64,000 nucleotides of DNA from assembly GCF_020283565.1 (NCBI RefSeq), contig NC_060059.1, forward strand, positions 35,518,338 to 35,582,337, read 5' to 3'. A model generated the notes under the pieces. That model worked only from the letters and a program-made list of their open reading frames with translations, did not search any database and was not told where the DNA came from. The translations under genes were made by a program, and so were the position numbers. Positions 49,218 through 60,396 of the stretch are shown here, piece after piece. Each line of letters begins with the position of its first letter. The stretch's first letter is position 1. Origin of the DNA: Trifolium pratense (Eukaryota; Streptophyta; Magnoliopsida; Fabales; Fabaceae).

Positions 49218-50031
49218 GCTTAAATGCAAATTTACCCCCTCTTTTGAATAAATCGGAATTTTGCCTCTTGTTTTAAAATTCAAAAATTTACCCCCTATTT
49301 TAAAAAACTGAATTTTACCCCATATTTTATAATTTTTTGGATTCCCCCCAAATTTTTTACAAAATCTGCTTCCGAACTTCAACTTCAAAGCTTCGCACAA
49401 AACTCAATTTGGGTCAATAATTCACCAAACGGATACCAAAATGACCGTAATCGAGTTAGCTTTCCACAAAATCAAACTCCACTAAATTTGGAGTTACAGA
49501 GATATATTAATTACCGTTTTAGTGAAGGTTTGTCCAACTACTAATTCTGCAGAAATCTGCTTATGACCTTCAAATTCGACATCATATACTGAATTAATCG
49601 TAACTCCAAATTCGATGAAATTTAAATGCGAACACGGGTAATTTCGTTAGCTTTTCAGACATGTAAATCTTATTCAAAACTGAGCTACAGGGTGAGAGAC
49701 ATGACGAAAATACTAGTAGTAGTTCCATACGATAATTAATTTGGACAAACCTTAACTAAAACGGTAATTAATCTTTTTGTAACTCCAAATTTAGTGGAGT
49801 TTAATTCTGCGGAAAACTAACTCGATTACCGTCATTTTGATAACATTTTGTTGAATTATTGATCCAAATTGAGTTTTGTGCGAAAATTTGAAGTTGAAGC
49901 TCAGAAACAGATTTTATACAAAATTTGAGAGCAAAATCCAAAAAATTATAAAATAGGGGTGTAAAATTCCAATTTGAAAATAGGGGGTAAAATTCCGATT
50001 TATTCAAAATTGGGGTAAAACTGCATTTAAG
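49218..50031. mobile_element. Long terminal inverted repeat element (MULE/foldback-like)
   Basis: 814 bp starting CTTAAATGCAAATTTACCCC and ending in the inverted GGGGTAAAACTGCATTTAAG. The two arms pair over about 300 bp (shared 'aactcgattaccgt.attttg', 'gaagttgaag', 'caaattgagttttgtgcga'). Flanks are A-runs, so the target duplication is unreadable. Long arms without coding sequence suggest a Mutator-type or foldback element. Confidence 0.7.
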
Positions 50032-50216
50032 GAAAAAAAATGCTTCTTGTTTGTCTGAGTAAATCGGCTTCTTCATCTTCACCTTATTGTTGCTCTTCCT
50101 CTCGCCGCTGCCCCTTCCCTTCTCCCCCTCACATTCATTGTTCTTTCCCTTTCTTCCACCCTTCAGTATCATTCTGTCACCCAACGGACCCTATCTAGCC
50201 GCCGTACCTGGCCGCT

Positions 50217-50224
50217 GCCGCTAC
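50217..50224. repeat. 8-bp target duplication of the outer hAT-like element, left
   Basis: GCCGCTAC, repeated at 52178-52185. Confidence 0.85.
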
Positions 50225-50973
50225 TAGGGGTGTGCATGGTTTGGAAACCACACCAAACCACACCTAATTGATGGTTTTGGTTCTAAACCAAAACCATTTT
50301 AATGAGAAACCGGTTATTTTTTAAAACTAATTTGGATTTGGTTATTAACCGGATCGAAACCAATTTATAACCGGTTTGTAATAAAATTTAGGTTATTCAC
50401 ATGATCCAATTTTAAATAGGGTTTTTACTTAAACTAATTTTTTTTAATTAGTTGATTAAAAAAAATAGATTTATTAATTATTTTAAAAACATAATTTTTC
50501 ATTAATTTTATGATTGAATTGGTTTATAATCAACCCACAAAGTTTTTTTTTTCTAAACCCAAATTAGTTTTTACTTAGCCGAAAACTTGTTATTTATATT
50601 GTTTTGAAAAAAATTATTATTTAAAAAAAGAGTAATTTTTAAAATTAAAAAAATCTGATTTTTAAATACAAAAGAAACTAATATTTATTATAGGAAAAAA
50701 AATTAAAATACAAAATTTTTGAAAAACTAAAAACATTAAAAACTGATTTTTTAATTATTTAAAAAAAACGATTTTTTTAATTATTTAAAAAAAAACTGAT
50801 TTTTTTAATTATTTTTTAAAAAAACTGATTTTTTAAAAACTAAAAACATTAAAAACTGATTTTTTAATTATTTTAAAAATAATTATTAAAAGTCTGATTT
50901 TTAAAATAAAATAATAATAAAATAGTATGGGTGGTTGGTGGTGGCCGACCACCGGAGCGCCGTCGCCGACAGC

Positions 50974-51551
50974 TAGGGTTGGGAACAGGCCAGAGCCTGG
51001 CCTATGATTTTTTTTCAGGCCTGAGCCTGGCCTGTGGCCTATCAAATGTTATTTTTTTTGGCCTGACCTGAGCCTTTTAAAAGTCTGGCCTGACCTTGTA
51101 GCCTGTTTAAAAGCCTGTGTTACATTAAAACTTCTCTATATAGTTTTTTTAAATAGGCTAAACAGGCCTTAAAAAGTTCACATTTAAATTTTTATAATTT
51201 CTACAACATTAAGAAAAAGCTAATAATATGATTAACACAATAATTAAAAACTAATAAAATAACAAATACGATTACGAAAAGTCGCAATAATTAAAAGCTA
51301 ATAATATTTATATAAATAATATTTTTTTATAAGATATAAATAATAATATTATATAAATAATAATTATTATAAACAGACCGGCCTATCAGGCTTCGTAGGC
51401 CTTTGTAGAAGCCTAAGCCTGGCCTATTTATGTAAACAGGCCGTTTTCAAAGCCTAAACCTGACATTTTAAATAACCAGGTCAGGCCAGACCAGGCTTAT
51501 ACAGGCCAGGCTGAAGGTCCCTGTAGGCCGCCTGGCCTATTCCCAACCCTA
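50974..51551. mobile_element. Non-autonomous hAT-like element (inner)
   Basis: 578 bp, ends TAGGGTTGGGAACAGGCC and inverted TAGGGTTGGGAATAGGCC, flanked by the exact 8-bp duplication CCGACAGC (50966-50973 and 51552-51559). Subterminal 'ggcctg' repeats occur on both sides. Nested in the outer element and therefore younger. Confidence 0.92.
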
Positions 51552-51869
51552 CCGACAGCCGCACCGCTGCCGGAAAACCGCCGGCCGGAGCGCCGCCGCG
51601 CCGGCCACCGGTGGTCCGGTGTTGACCGCCGTGCTGACCACCGGTCCTCCACCACATCTTTTAATTAATTATTTTATTATATAATAAAGACTTTTATGTA
51701 CCAAAAAAAATAAATTTAAAAAATTGAAAATTGGGCCTGAATTAGCTATTGAGCCTGAATTTTCAAACCAATTCCAAACCAAATTACAAAATGTGGTTAT
51801 GGTTTATAATTGGTGTTTTTTTATTGGAGTGGTGTGGTTTTTTTTTTTAAATGGATTTTGCAAACTAAG

Positions 51870-52113
51870 GGTACGTTTGATTCGCTAAAAATAAGGGATT
51901 GGACAGGACAACTGTAGTTGTACTGTGTTTGATTGTAAAACTGTTTCAGGAACTGGACAAACTGGGAAGCAATGGACAGGACAAAAACAGAATTTTTTGT
52001 ACCTCACTAAACCACAGCACAACTTTTTGTCCGCAGTACAAGTTGTCTAAAATGCCAAAATACCATTTTATTAACAAAATATCGTATGTACCCTTTAACA
52101 AATCAAACACACC
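51870..52113. mobile_element. MITE inside the outer hAT-like element
   Basis: Inverted ends GGGTACGTTTGATTCGCTAA and, in reverse complement, GGGTGTGTTTGATTTGTTAA, with internal 'ggacaggacaac' and 'aactttttgtccg' motifs. Flanking duplication not clear. Confidence 0.6.
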
Positions 52114-52177
52114 CAAGATTGGATATGGATTGATTAGTAATTTGGTTAAGGATAACCAAATTTTTTGCACACCCCTA

Positions 52178-52224
52178 GCCGCTACCACCACCGGTGACCG
52201 AAAATAAGGAAAACGAAATTCAAG
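52178..52224 (+). other. Possible non-coding first exon end of the DHFS gene
   Basis: GC-containing 'ccaccaccggtgaccgaaaa' followed by AAG/GTTAGT, a good donor at 52225. It lies about 0.85 kb upstream of the DHFS ATG and just beyond the hAT insertion. Inference only. Confidence 0.3.
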
Positions 52225-52905
52225 GTTAGTTTGCTAATTTCTTCTTACTTCCTCACTGTTTATTTACTAATGTGTGGAAATGTTTGGCACAAGTTGAAAT
52301 TTGATAATGCTTTCTAAATAATGTTGTTGTTTGGTGTTGATACTTATTCAATTTGATAAATTTGCTAATAAGGTTGTTGTTGATACTTCATTGTTGATGC
52401 TTCGTGTAAATAAGTATTTAAAGAAACTGAGTGTTTAAATAAGTATATGAAGTAATTAGTTATGAAGGAATGTTTCCACATATACAAATAACAGCAAATT
52501 TGTGAACAGGGCTAATGTTAGGTTGTGATTGAAATTGAACAGAATAATGGGATTAAACAAGATTATTTTTGTTAATGCTTCCTACAATGTTGCAGAAATG
52601 ATCAAGAACAATGAGAAATTCCAGGCTCCAAATTCTATGTTAGTAACAAAGATGAATGATTATTTTTTATGTTAGCAACAAAAGTGAATGACTATTTTTT
52701 TATGTTATTGATGTTATTTACACATTAAATAGAGGACTATTTTTTTATTAGGGTCATTTTTATTATTCTATCCAGGCCTCCAAATAGTCGGGACCTGCCT
52801 GGGCTCATATGAAAGCAACGTAGAGACCTGAGATTGAATCCGGGATTCCCCACATTACTTACTGTTTGGCATAAAATTTTTTGTAGATCACCACAGCACC
52901 AAAAA

Positions 52906-53012
52906 ATGAATGTCATCGGCGACTTGCCATCACTCAAGAGTTCACCGGCAAAGTGTGAATGAGCAGTGCCTCCACAGAATCCATGCTTTCACCTCATCTT
53001 TTTTTGTTATGA
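52906..53012 (+). other. Two overlapping short upstream ORFs before DHFS
   Basis: ATG at 52906 opens an 18-codon frame ending TGA at 52960-52962 (MNVIGDLPSLKSSPAKCE). ATG at 52959 opens a 17-codon frame ending at 53012, overlapping by ATGA. If this sequence is in the mature leader they could lower DHFS translation. A preceding AG near 52886 could be the leader acceptor. Confidence 0.35.
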
Positions 53013-53079
53013 CCAAGTAAAAGCTCATCACTTCAATTTCTGCACGCTCACTGTGCTTGCGGTTCGTGTTTCAAACATC

Positions 53080-56000
53080 ATGCTTCTACATTTCAAATCA
53101 TTTCTGTTGTCATCGTCACGAAGAGGAATCACAAGGAAAGTTTGTTCTGTACGAACCATGTGTTCGTACCGAGAGGATCTAGAAATGAAAGATTTACTTG
53201 ACTACATTGATTCGTTGAAAAATTACGAGAAATCAGGGGTTCCCACAGGGGCAGGCACTGATTCTCACGACGGGTTTGATCTTGGTAGAATGAGACGCCT
53301 AATGGATCGATTTGGGAATCCTCATTCCAAATTTAAGGTTCGATCTCTCACTCTCTCTAAACAGGAAATGATTCTTGAAAATAAATTATTTTGATGTCAA
53401 ATACTTTGATTTTTGCTTGTAGTTTGAAATATGTGTATGTTGTAGAATACAAAAACTAAGTGAGCGATAGAGATATATGGTGTGTCTGGTTTTTTATGTT
53501 CAACTAGCATAATGTATTGCATTAGAATTTTAAAGGATTCTAAAAGAGTTTTTGTGATAAGAGTCTTGTATATTCAAACAAGATTTTTATGTAATCTAAA
53601 TTAGCCGTGGTATTCAATTAGGACAATTACGATTTTTTAAAGTAGGTGTACAAAAGTAGTGATTTTCAATTAAGACTTACAATTTTTTTTTTGTAGTATT
53701 AGTCTTTTTTCAATTTTTGAAGGATTATTTTGTGAAGTGGATTTTATAAGATTTTGTTGGACCTTTTGGTGATAAAAAATCTAACCATGTCACGTTGGGA
53801 TCCTTGATATTGCAAGTATCAAGATCAAATGCAGTCTCAATCGCAGCCGTGCTGTAGTCTCTAGCACATAGAAAACCATGATGTTGATTTGGATTGCAGT
53901 CGTAGACCTTTATTTCAAACTTTGCCTGCTACCAGTGAAACAGTTGTGGTTTTGACCTTAGCAATAATTGATAGGACCCATGATCATAAAAGGCCAACTG
54001 GATATGGAAGCGCTGAGCTGGTAAGTTAGTTGGTGAGAGGGAGTGTATAAGGGGGTGCGAGAGAGGAAGAGCAATTCATTCAGTATCGGTTGAGCCTCGA
54101 TCAAAATGCCATTAGTGTCTTTTCCATTAGCTTTGGTGTGCTCCTTTTAGCTGTCATTTTGGGTCAGGAAGAAAATAAACCTTATTTATAAGGGTCATTC
54201 ATGCATATGTAGCTCGTTCATTCAATTTTATGTAGTTGAAGTAAGTTATAATAAGCATTTTAGTTACTGGCAATTAATTGTAGGCTGTTCATATTGCTGG
54301 GACAAAGGGAAAAGGATCAACAGCTGCTTTTATATCTAATATTCTGAGGACTGAAGGTTATTCTGTTGGTTGTTATACTAGGTGAAGTATCTTTATCATC
54401 TAAGTTTTTTTTATAATTTTTTTTTATTTACTTTTATATAACTGCAACAGCTTGCAATTTTGTCTTCAAACCATAATTTCTGTATGATTGGTATATCATT
54501 GACGGCAGGCTTTATTTTTCTCGAGCAGTCCACATATCCAGACTATCAGGGAACGCATTCTGCTAGGAAGATCAGGTGATCCTGTTTCGGCGAAATTGCT
54601 GAACAGTCTCTTTCATAGGATCAAGCAGGATCTTGACCAAGCAGTGAAAGCAGAAAATGGTTGCATAAGCCATTTTGAGGTATTGAACTGTGGAATATTG
54701 TTATCGAATTGTTGTGCTAAATTAAGAAGTTAGTTTGATGAGATTTTGTTGGAAATTTTGTGTGAATGCACATTGATTAAGAATAGGTTAGCGTGGACAA
54801 TGTAAGTGAATAGGACTATTGTTATAATGTAGTTGCAACTTGCAAGTTCATTATCGTTGTTTGTCACATTGATCCAGATCTTATTGTTCGGTTCCCCTCT
54901 TTCACCACGTAGCAAGTGATTCCATGTGACCAATTGAGAGTTTAGGATTTTGTTCTACTGGCCACTTTAGCTCTCCTGTTTGTTCTGTTAGATTGTTGCA
55001 TTTCTACTTCTTTCTAGTTATTAGTCAGCTTTACTGCTAGAAAATATAGCATTCTAGTGAAATCCAGGTTGATATGTTATCTTGTTTATATGTTTACTCT
55101 GTAGTTTTATATGGATATTTAATATACGTCATAAGTTATGATAACTTAAATCAATTAGGGAAATGTTTCAGGTTTTCACCGCCATGGCATTCATCTTGTT
55201 TGCTGATGAGAAAGTTGACATTGCGGTTATTGAGGTCTGTTATCTATTTTACTTCATTCAGCAACCTGCTACAAACTTAATATCAAATGATTCTTCTGAT
55301 TTTTCTGTTGTTATCTTTCCCACTAAAAGAATCTTGAGTTGAAGTTCACTTTTACTGGGTCCAGCTAGTGCATTGGGGATTGGTTGAGTTTGTTAACATT
55401 GGTCAGATCAGTGTTGTTGATGGTGGACCATAGCGGCGGGCCAAAAACCCATCATATCGGCCGGCATGTTGCGTTGCCATATATGGCGCCATTTCGCCAC
55501 CATCCTTCGCAAAATTGGCCATGGTGGAAAGCCAAAAACTTGCTATAGCCGACATTTGACAACACTGGGCCTGATTGGAACCTGAACTAGCTGTGTAGGA
55601 AAAAATGGAAAGGAGGGGGGATGGTAGGAAACAAATAATGTTAATAAAGAGACTCTGAAATTTCTGTTGCGCAGAGATGCAGGATCAGAGAGTGAATTCC
55701 CTTACAACATGTTGTCTTTACATCAAAGTAACTAAGTTAACTGACTTTTATTCCAACCTATCCCTGATCTGTTCAATTGCTGCAATAATCCAACTCCCAA
55801 CTGACTACTAATGCAACCATTTTGTTTACCAACTAACCCGCTAGCCACTTTAGTGCTTACTACTGACCTTCAATGCCTTATTTTATTGTACAGGCTGGGT
55901 TAGGAGGTGCACGGGATGCAACAAATATTATATCAAGCTCTGGACTTGCTGCAGCAGTCATAACCACTGTAGGTGAGGAGCATTTGGCAGCTCTTGGGGG

Positions 56001-59000
56001 TTCGTTGGAAACTATTGCAACGGCAAAGGCTGGAATCATAAAACAAGGTTGCCCAGTTAGGTGTATCTCTCTATAGATCTCATATTCATGTTAATGTTAT
56101 ATGCTGAAATTCACATGGTATATCCATTTCTTGTAGTCATGAATGAATTTTTGTTATCACAATAACTTTCTGAGTGAATATTGACAAATGTAGATCCAAT
56201 TCTTATGTTTATAAAACTAGCATTTTTTGTTTTAAAAAGGGGAGCCAATAATGATTAATGTAAAATATTACTTTTGTTTTCTTTTGTTAAGAGCCTCACC
56301 TTACAAGCCAGTTTTGTAGTGTCGAGTTAAGCCCAACTCCCAAAATTCTAAGATCTTTTAATCTATAGTCCTGTGACATTTTCTAAGAAAGATATTTAAA
56401 AGTGTTTTCAATTGCAGACCATGGAGAATAGCGGTCTGTTCAAATTCCTCTATGCTACTGCGCTATAGGCTACAACGCCTCTCTAGCTGCTATTTTACAA
56501 TATTTTGTACTAAATAGTGTATTGTAGAAAAATAGCGACTTGTTCAAATACTCCAATGCAATAGCGCTGTTATAGCCACTATATAACAACACCATCAAAA
56601 TGTTAGGTAAATTATGCATTTTTTAATGTTGTGACAGCAACATTTTTTATGAATGATGTCAATCGTTTCTTTTCTTGTATTGTTTCTATGTAATGTATAA
56701 ATATACAGATTTTGAAATTCATTTATTCAAGCAGAAAATTGAAAACCCATATTCTAAATTTACTGTTACTTTTTAACTTGTATATTTGTCAATTACTTTG
56801 TTTTAAATATTACTTTGATAGAGGCTCATTTTCTCCTTTAAATTTTGCTGACTAAAATATACATATCAGTTGGTGTTGGGTGGACCGTTTCTACCTCATA
56901 TTGAGCACATTATTCGAGACAAAGCAGTTAACATGGACTCCCCTGTGGTGTCGGCATATGACTCTGGCAATAACTTAGCTGTGAAAAGTTTCAGCATACT
57001 AAATGGCAAGCCTTGCCAAACATGTGATATAGAAATACAAACTGTCAAGGACTTGAGACTGGTAAGAGCTTGTACTCTATAGCTTTCAGTGTTTTTTCAG
57101 TATAGCTAATGCAATCCAAGCCACTGAGGCTTGGTCGGAATATTGGTAACATGTGCAATTTTGGATTTAGCATTCTTTAAATTTGAAGTAGTTAGGTTTG
57201 TCAATTTTTTTTTTTGGAAGTAGTTAGGTAGTGTTTAGTGCAGGACATATTTTGTCTCCATTTAGACCACATTTCTGGGAAATTCATTCTTTCGAATGGA
57301 GTTTGTGGCAAAGTGTTGACAATCGTGTTTTGTACCATTCAATTTTTTTAGAATAATATTATGTATTTGTAAGTTTGTAACAAAATTTTATTTCCATATT
57401 TGGTTCAAGTGAATTATTCTCAGGATTATAGTCAACCTTTGTAAGAAATACAATTAAATATTAAAGTCTAGATGAGTTGTGTTTGCCAATAAATGAGGAT
57501 AATATTGAAGTTGCAGTTGTGTCCCACATTGCCAAGAATCCCAGGCTAAACAATGCTTATATGTGTTTCTGCGCTCTTATCCTTTTAGCTTGGTTTTGGA
57601 AGTGAGATCCAAACACATATAACATTGTATCCGAGCTGGATTTTGCAGGCAATGTGATTTGACCCAGACCCACACTGTGTGTAAGGGTAGGTGTTGAAGT
57701 TGCATTTGTGCACCATATTTTTAAGGTTTCGAGGCTGTGCAATGCTCATTTAACAGATTATATGTGCTTGAGCATCCTCATCCTTTGAGTTGTTTTTTGA
57801 GGGTGAGATCGAAGTTAAACACATTTAATTTTACAGATAATATAATAACTTGACGACATATATTTTCCTATTTGCACAGGAAAGTTTTATTTCAACATTA
57901 AGGTTTTATTCCTACAAATGAATGTGGGCAACAAAATTCTATTTTTCATTCACAAATTTACTTTCTTGGGAATCCTCCGTTATGCACCTGAAGCTGTTTT
58001 TGTCTCTTGTACAAAGCACGAAAAACTTTTATTCTTTCTCAACTTTCCCAATAATGTAAACTGTAAACATTTTCTAATACCAAATACCATCTTAAACATA
58101 TTCCGAAGATAACATTGATAATGTTCCATCATTACAACTTTTATTGGAGTAATAGTCCCACTAGAATGTGGTAATCTACAACAAAAGTAGGGAGTCCAAA
58201 ATTATAACACAGTAATAGAGAACTTTTTGAGCTGCAATTGTCATGACATCACATGCCTTATATTGCATCATATCACTCATCCGAATGTTCAAAGAAGTGC
58301 ATCCCATCTCTCTATCACTTTGCTGTGCTATTTTAACCGATTTTCTATCTATATTTTATTTTTGATAATGAGCAAGCTTATGAGCAATTTACTGAGTATA
58401 GCTATTCATGTAGTCCTGTAAGTTACATGATTTGAAGCTGCAAATGCCTGGTGCTCACCAACTTCAAAATGCAGCAACTGCAACTTGTGTGGCACTCTGT
58501 CTTCGTAATCTAGGTACACCTTTTCTAACTTATACTTGGCCTTTTCTTTTCTTGTAAACAGAATATATGGCTACTCTAGTTCAGAAGATACTTGTGGTTA
58601 ATATGTGTGCTATGTGGTATAATTCCTCTTGTATTTCTGTGCTGACATTGCTCAAGTATTTTTGATTGCTCCAAATCAATTATTTTAAAGTTTTTCCTCG
58701 TGGCGCACTGGGTCTTGGGTTGCATACCTTTGAAATTCTACATTGTTATGTAATCAGCAAAATTTTCCAGTAAATTACCAGTTCATATTTCATATTGTTA
58801 AGCATTGATTTTCACAATTTTCTTTGCTTTGGTAATATGCTTCATTATCCCCTTGGTTATCTGATGATTAGGATGGAGAATTTCTGATGATTCTATTAGG
58901 CGTGGTTTAGAGCGTACATACCTCCTTGGAAGGAGTCAACTTCTAACATCTGACGAAGCCAAGGTCTTAGGGCTTACTGGAGCAACAATACTGCTTGATG

Positions 59001-60396
59001 GAGGTTGACTACTCTTCTCTTTTTATTACAATGTGGCATTAACTGATGACTTGGTTTTATTAGCAACAACATTGGGCTCATTTGGTTTTTTTTTTTGAAC
59101 AAGTGGGCTCATTTGCTTTTGGAAAATTTTATTGAAATCATGTAAATTTTTTAAGGAAGGACATGCATGAAATCTGATAATTTTATATTGCAGATAGGAC
59201 ACACTGTTAATATTTATTTTCATATTGTCTGTTTCATGAGAGTGAAACCATCTGGTCATCTCACCTCAGCTCTTGACTCGAAGCGTGTGATTTTTGCTGG
59301 TTTGCCAAATTTGCTTAGTTTCTACTTCAAACTTTCTTGGGTCTTCAATCATATGATTTTCCTTAGTTAAGGAAGTTATTTCTACATGAAACAAGAGACA
59401 GAGCAGTAGTTTGAACAAAATATGTAAATGCTTTTATGAAGCATGCCAAACTAAATGAAATTTGAATGCCGAAATCATGAAAAATCTGATGCAAATTCAA
59501 ATGCATCACCTGTTTGACAGTTTATGTTTGTAAAATCATGTAAAACGTGAATTCATAGTTATGATTGTGTAAATTCATCTTGTAGCCCACACCAAAGAAT
59601 CTGCCAAAGCACTGATGAATACAATAAGGATGGCATTTCCCAAGGCTCGATTAGCTTTTGTTGTTGCAATGGCGTGTGACAAAGACCATGCAGGTTTTGC
59701 TAGAGAGATCCTCTCAGGTAAACTATGTTAATTGGACATTGTAATTAATTAAAATATCATATATAATTTCATAAAGTGGGGTCTGCCAGACTTTTAATGC
59801 AATATAAAGTTTGTTGATTGGGGGAATAAATATCAAGTTGATTTGATTCATGACTTCTAATGGTATCCTGTAATGCCTTTATTGGGAAAATGGTTTAACC
59901 ATTGATTCAAAAATCAGTGAGCATAGATATATCAAACCACGAAGTCTTTGGAGTCACTCATTTTAAAGAAGTCAAATTACTTAAGCATACAAATCTAGTG
60001 TGAAATGAACGTATAAAACTAAAATGCTATCACATTTGTTCAGGTTCATATGTTGAGACTGTTATTTTGACCGAAGCTGCTATTGCTGGAGCTGTAACTC
60101 GAACAACACCAGCTTCTTTGTTGAGAGATTCTTGGATTAAAGCTTCTGAAGAACTTGGCATTAACATTTGTCATGAGGGAATGACAGAATACAGAGAATT
60201 ATTTAAGGAACAGCCGGCAAGCTCTGAAAGCAATTTGAACGATGGTAAGACCATATTGGCAACTGAGTCTTCTTTAAAGGGTTGCTTGAGAATTGCAAAT
60301 GAGATTCTAAACAGAAGAAGGGACGAAAAAGGTGTTATCGTTATCACTGGATCACTGCATATTGTATCCTCAGTCTTAGCTTCTCTTGGTGATTAA
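53080..60396 (+). CDS. Dihydrofolate synthetase (bifunctional-type folC/Mur ligase family), mitochondrial
   Basis: Ten exons: 53080-53337, 54284-54381, 54529-54679, 55172-55234, 55894-56055, 56870-57061, 58414-58513, 58872-59003, 59586-59717, 60044-60396. All phases join into 546 codons and all introns are GT..AG. The enzyme adds L-glutamate to dihydropteroate with ATP to make dihydrofolate; in plants it acts in mitochondria. Seen: a basic, Ser-rich presequence ([20 protein letters not shown]), [20 protein letters not shown], Mur-ligase P-loop AGTKGKGS at 91-98, [12 protein letters not shown] at 118-129, [14 protein letters not shown] in exon 5, [11 protein letters not shown] in exon 7 and LLDGAHTKES in exons 8/9. 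It ends [17 protein letters not shown] second Met at 53158 would give a form lacking the presequence. Exon 7 could instead start at 58423 (three residues fewer). Intact. Confidence 0.92.
53338..54283 (+). other. DHFS intron 1 with repeat fragments
   Basis: 946 bp. The part near 54015-54120 ('gagagggagtgtataagg', 'agtatcggttgagcctcgat') looks like a copia-type LTR fragment. The donor is GTTCGA, usable but not consensus. Confidence 0.4.
55360..55600. mobile_element. Repeat fragment in DHFS intron 4
   Basis: Less AT-rich block with 'atagcggcgggccaaaaacc', 'gccatatatggcgccatttc' and 'ccatggtggaaagccaaaaa', with internal inverted similarity. Non-coding repeat relic; class unknown. Confidence 0.4.
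56420..56600. mobile_element. MITE-like fragment in DHFS intron 5
   Basis: 'aatagcggtctgttcaaatt' and 'aaatagcgacttgttcaaat' are two related halves with 'atagcgct' motifs, a pattern common in legume MITEs. Not further classified. Confidence 0.45.
57510..57815 (+). repeat. Two LTR fragments in DHFS intron 6
   Basis: Both halves have 'gttg.agttg...tg..ccacatt/ccatatt', 'g.ctg.acaatgct', 'tatatgtg' and 'cttttag/ctttgag ttg.ttttgg/ga', then 'gtgagatc'. This is the text of a frequent legume copia-type LTR, present as a diverged tandem pair. Confidence 0.5.

Larger units (their letters stand above)
50225..52177. mobile_element. Non-autonomous hAT-like element (outer)
   Basis: 1953 bp with ends TAGGGGTGTGCATGG and, in reverse complement, TAGGGGTGTGCAAAA, bounded by the exact 8-bp duplication GCCGCTAC. 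Subterminal regions are rich in 'aaccggtt' and 'aaaccaaaacca' motifs, as in hAT elements. No transposase ORF. It contains a second hAT-like element and a MITE, plus two GC-rich patches at 50935-50973 and 51552-51650. Confidence 0.85.

Noticed and set aside
53009..53020. Tiny ATG-ACC-AAG-TAA frame before the DHFS start
   Set aside because: Three codons long; too short to claim as a feature, although it would be a third upstream ATG if the leader includes it.
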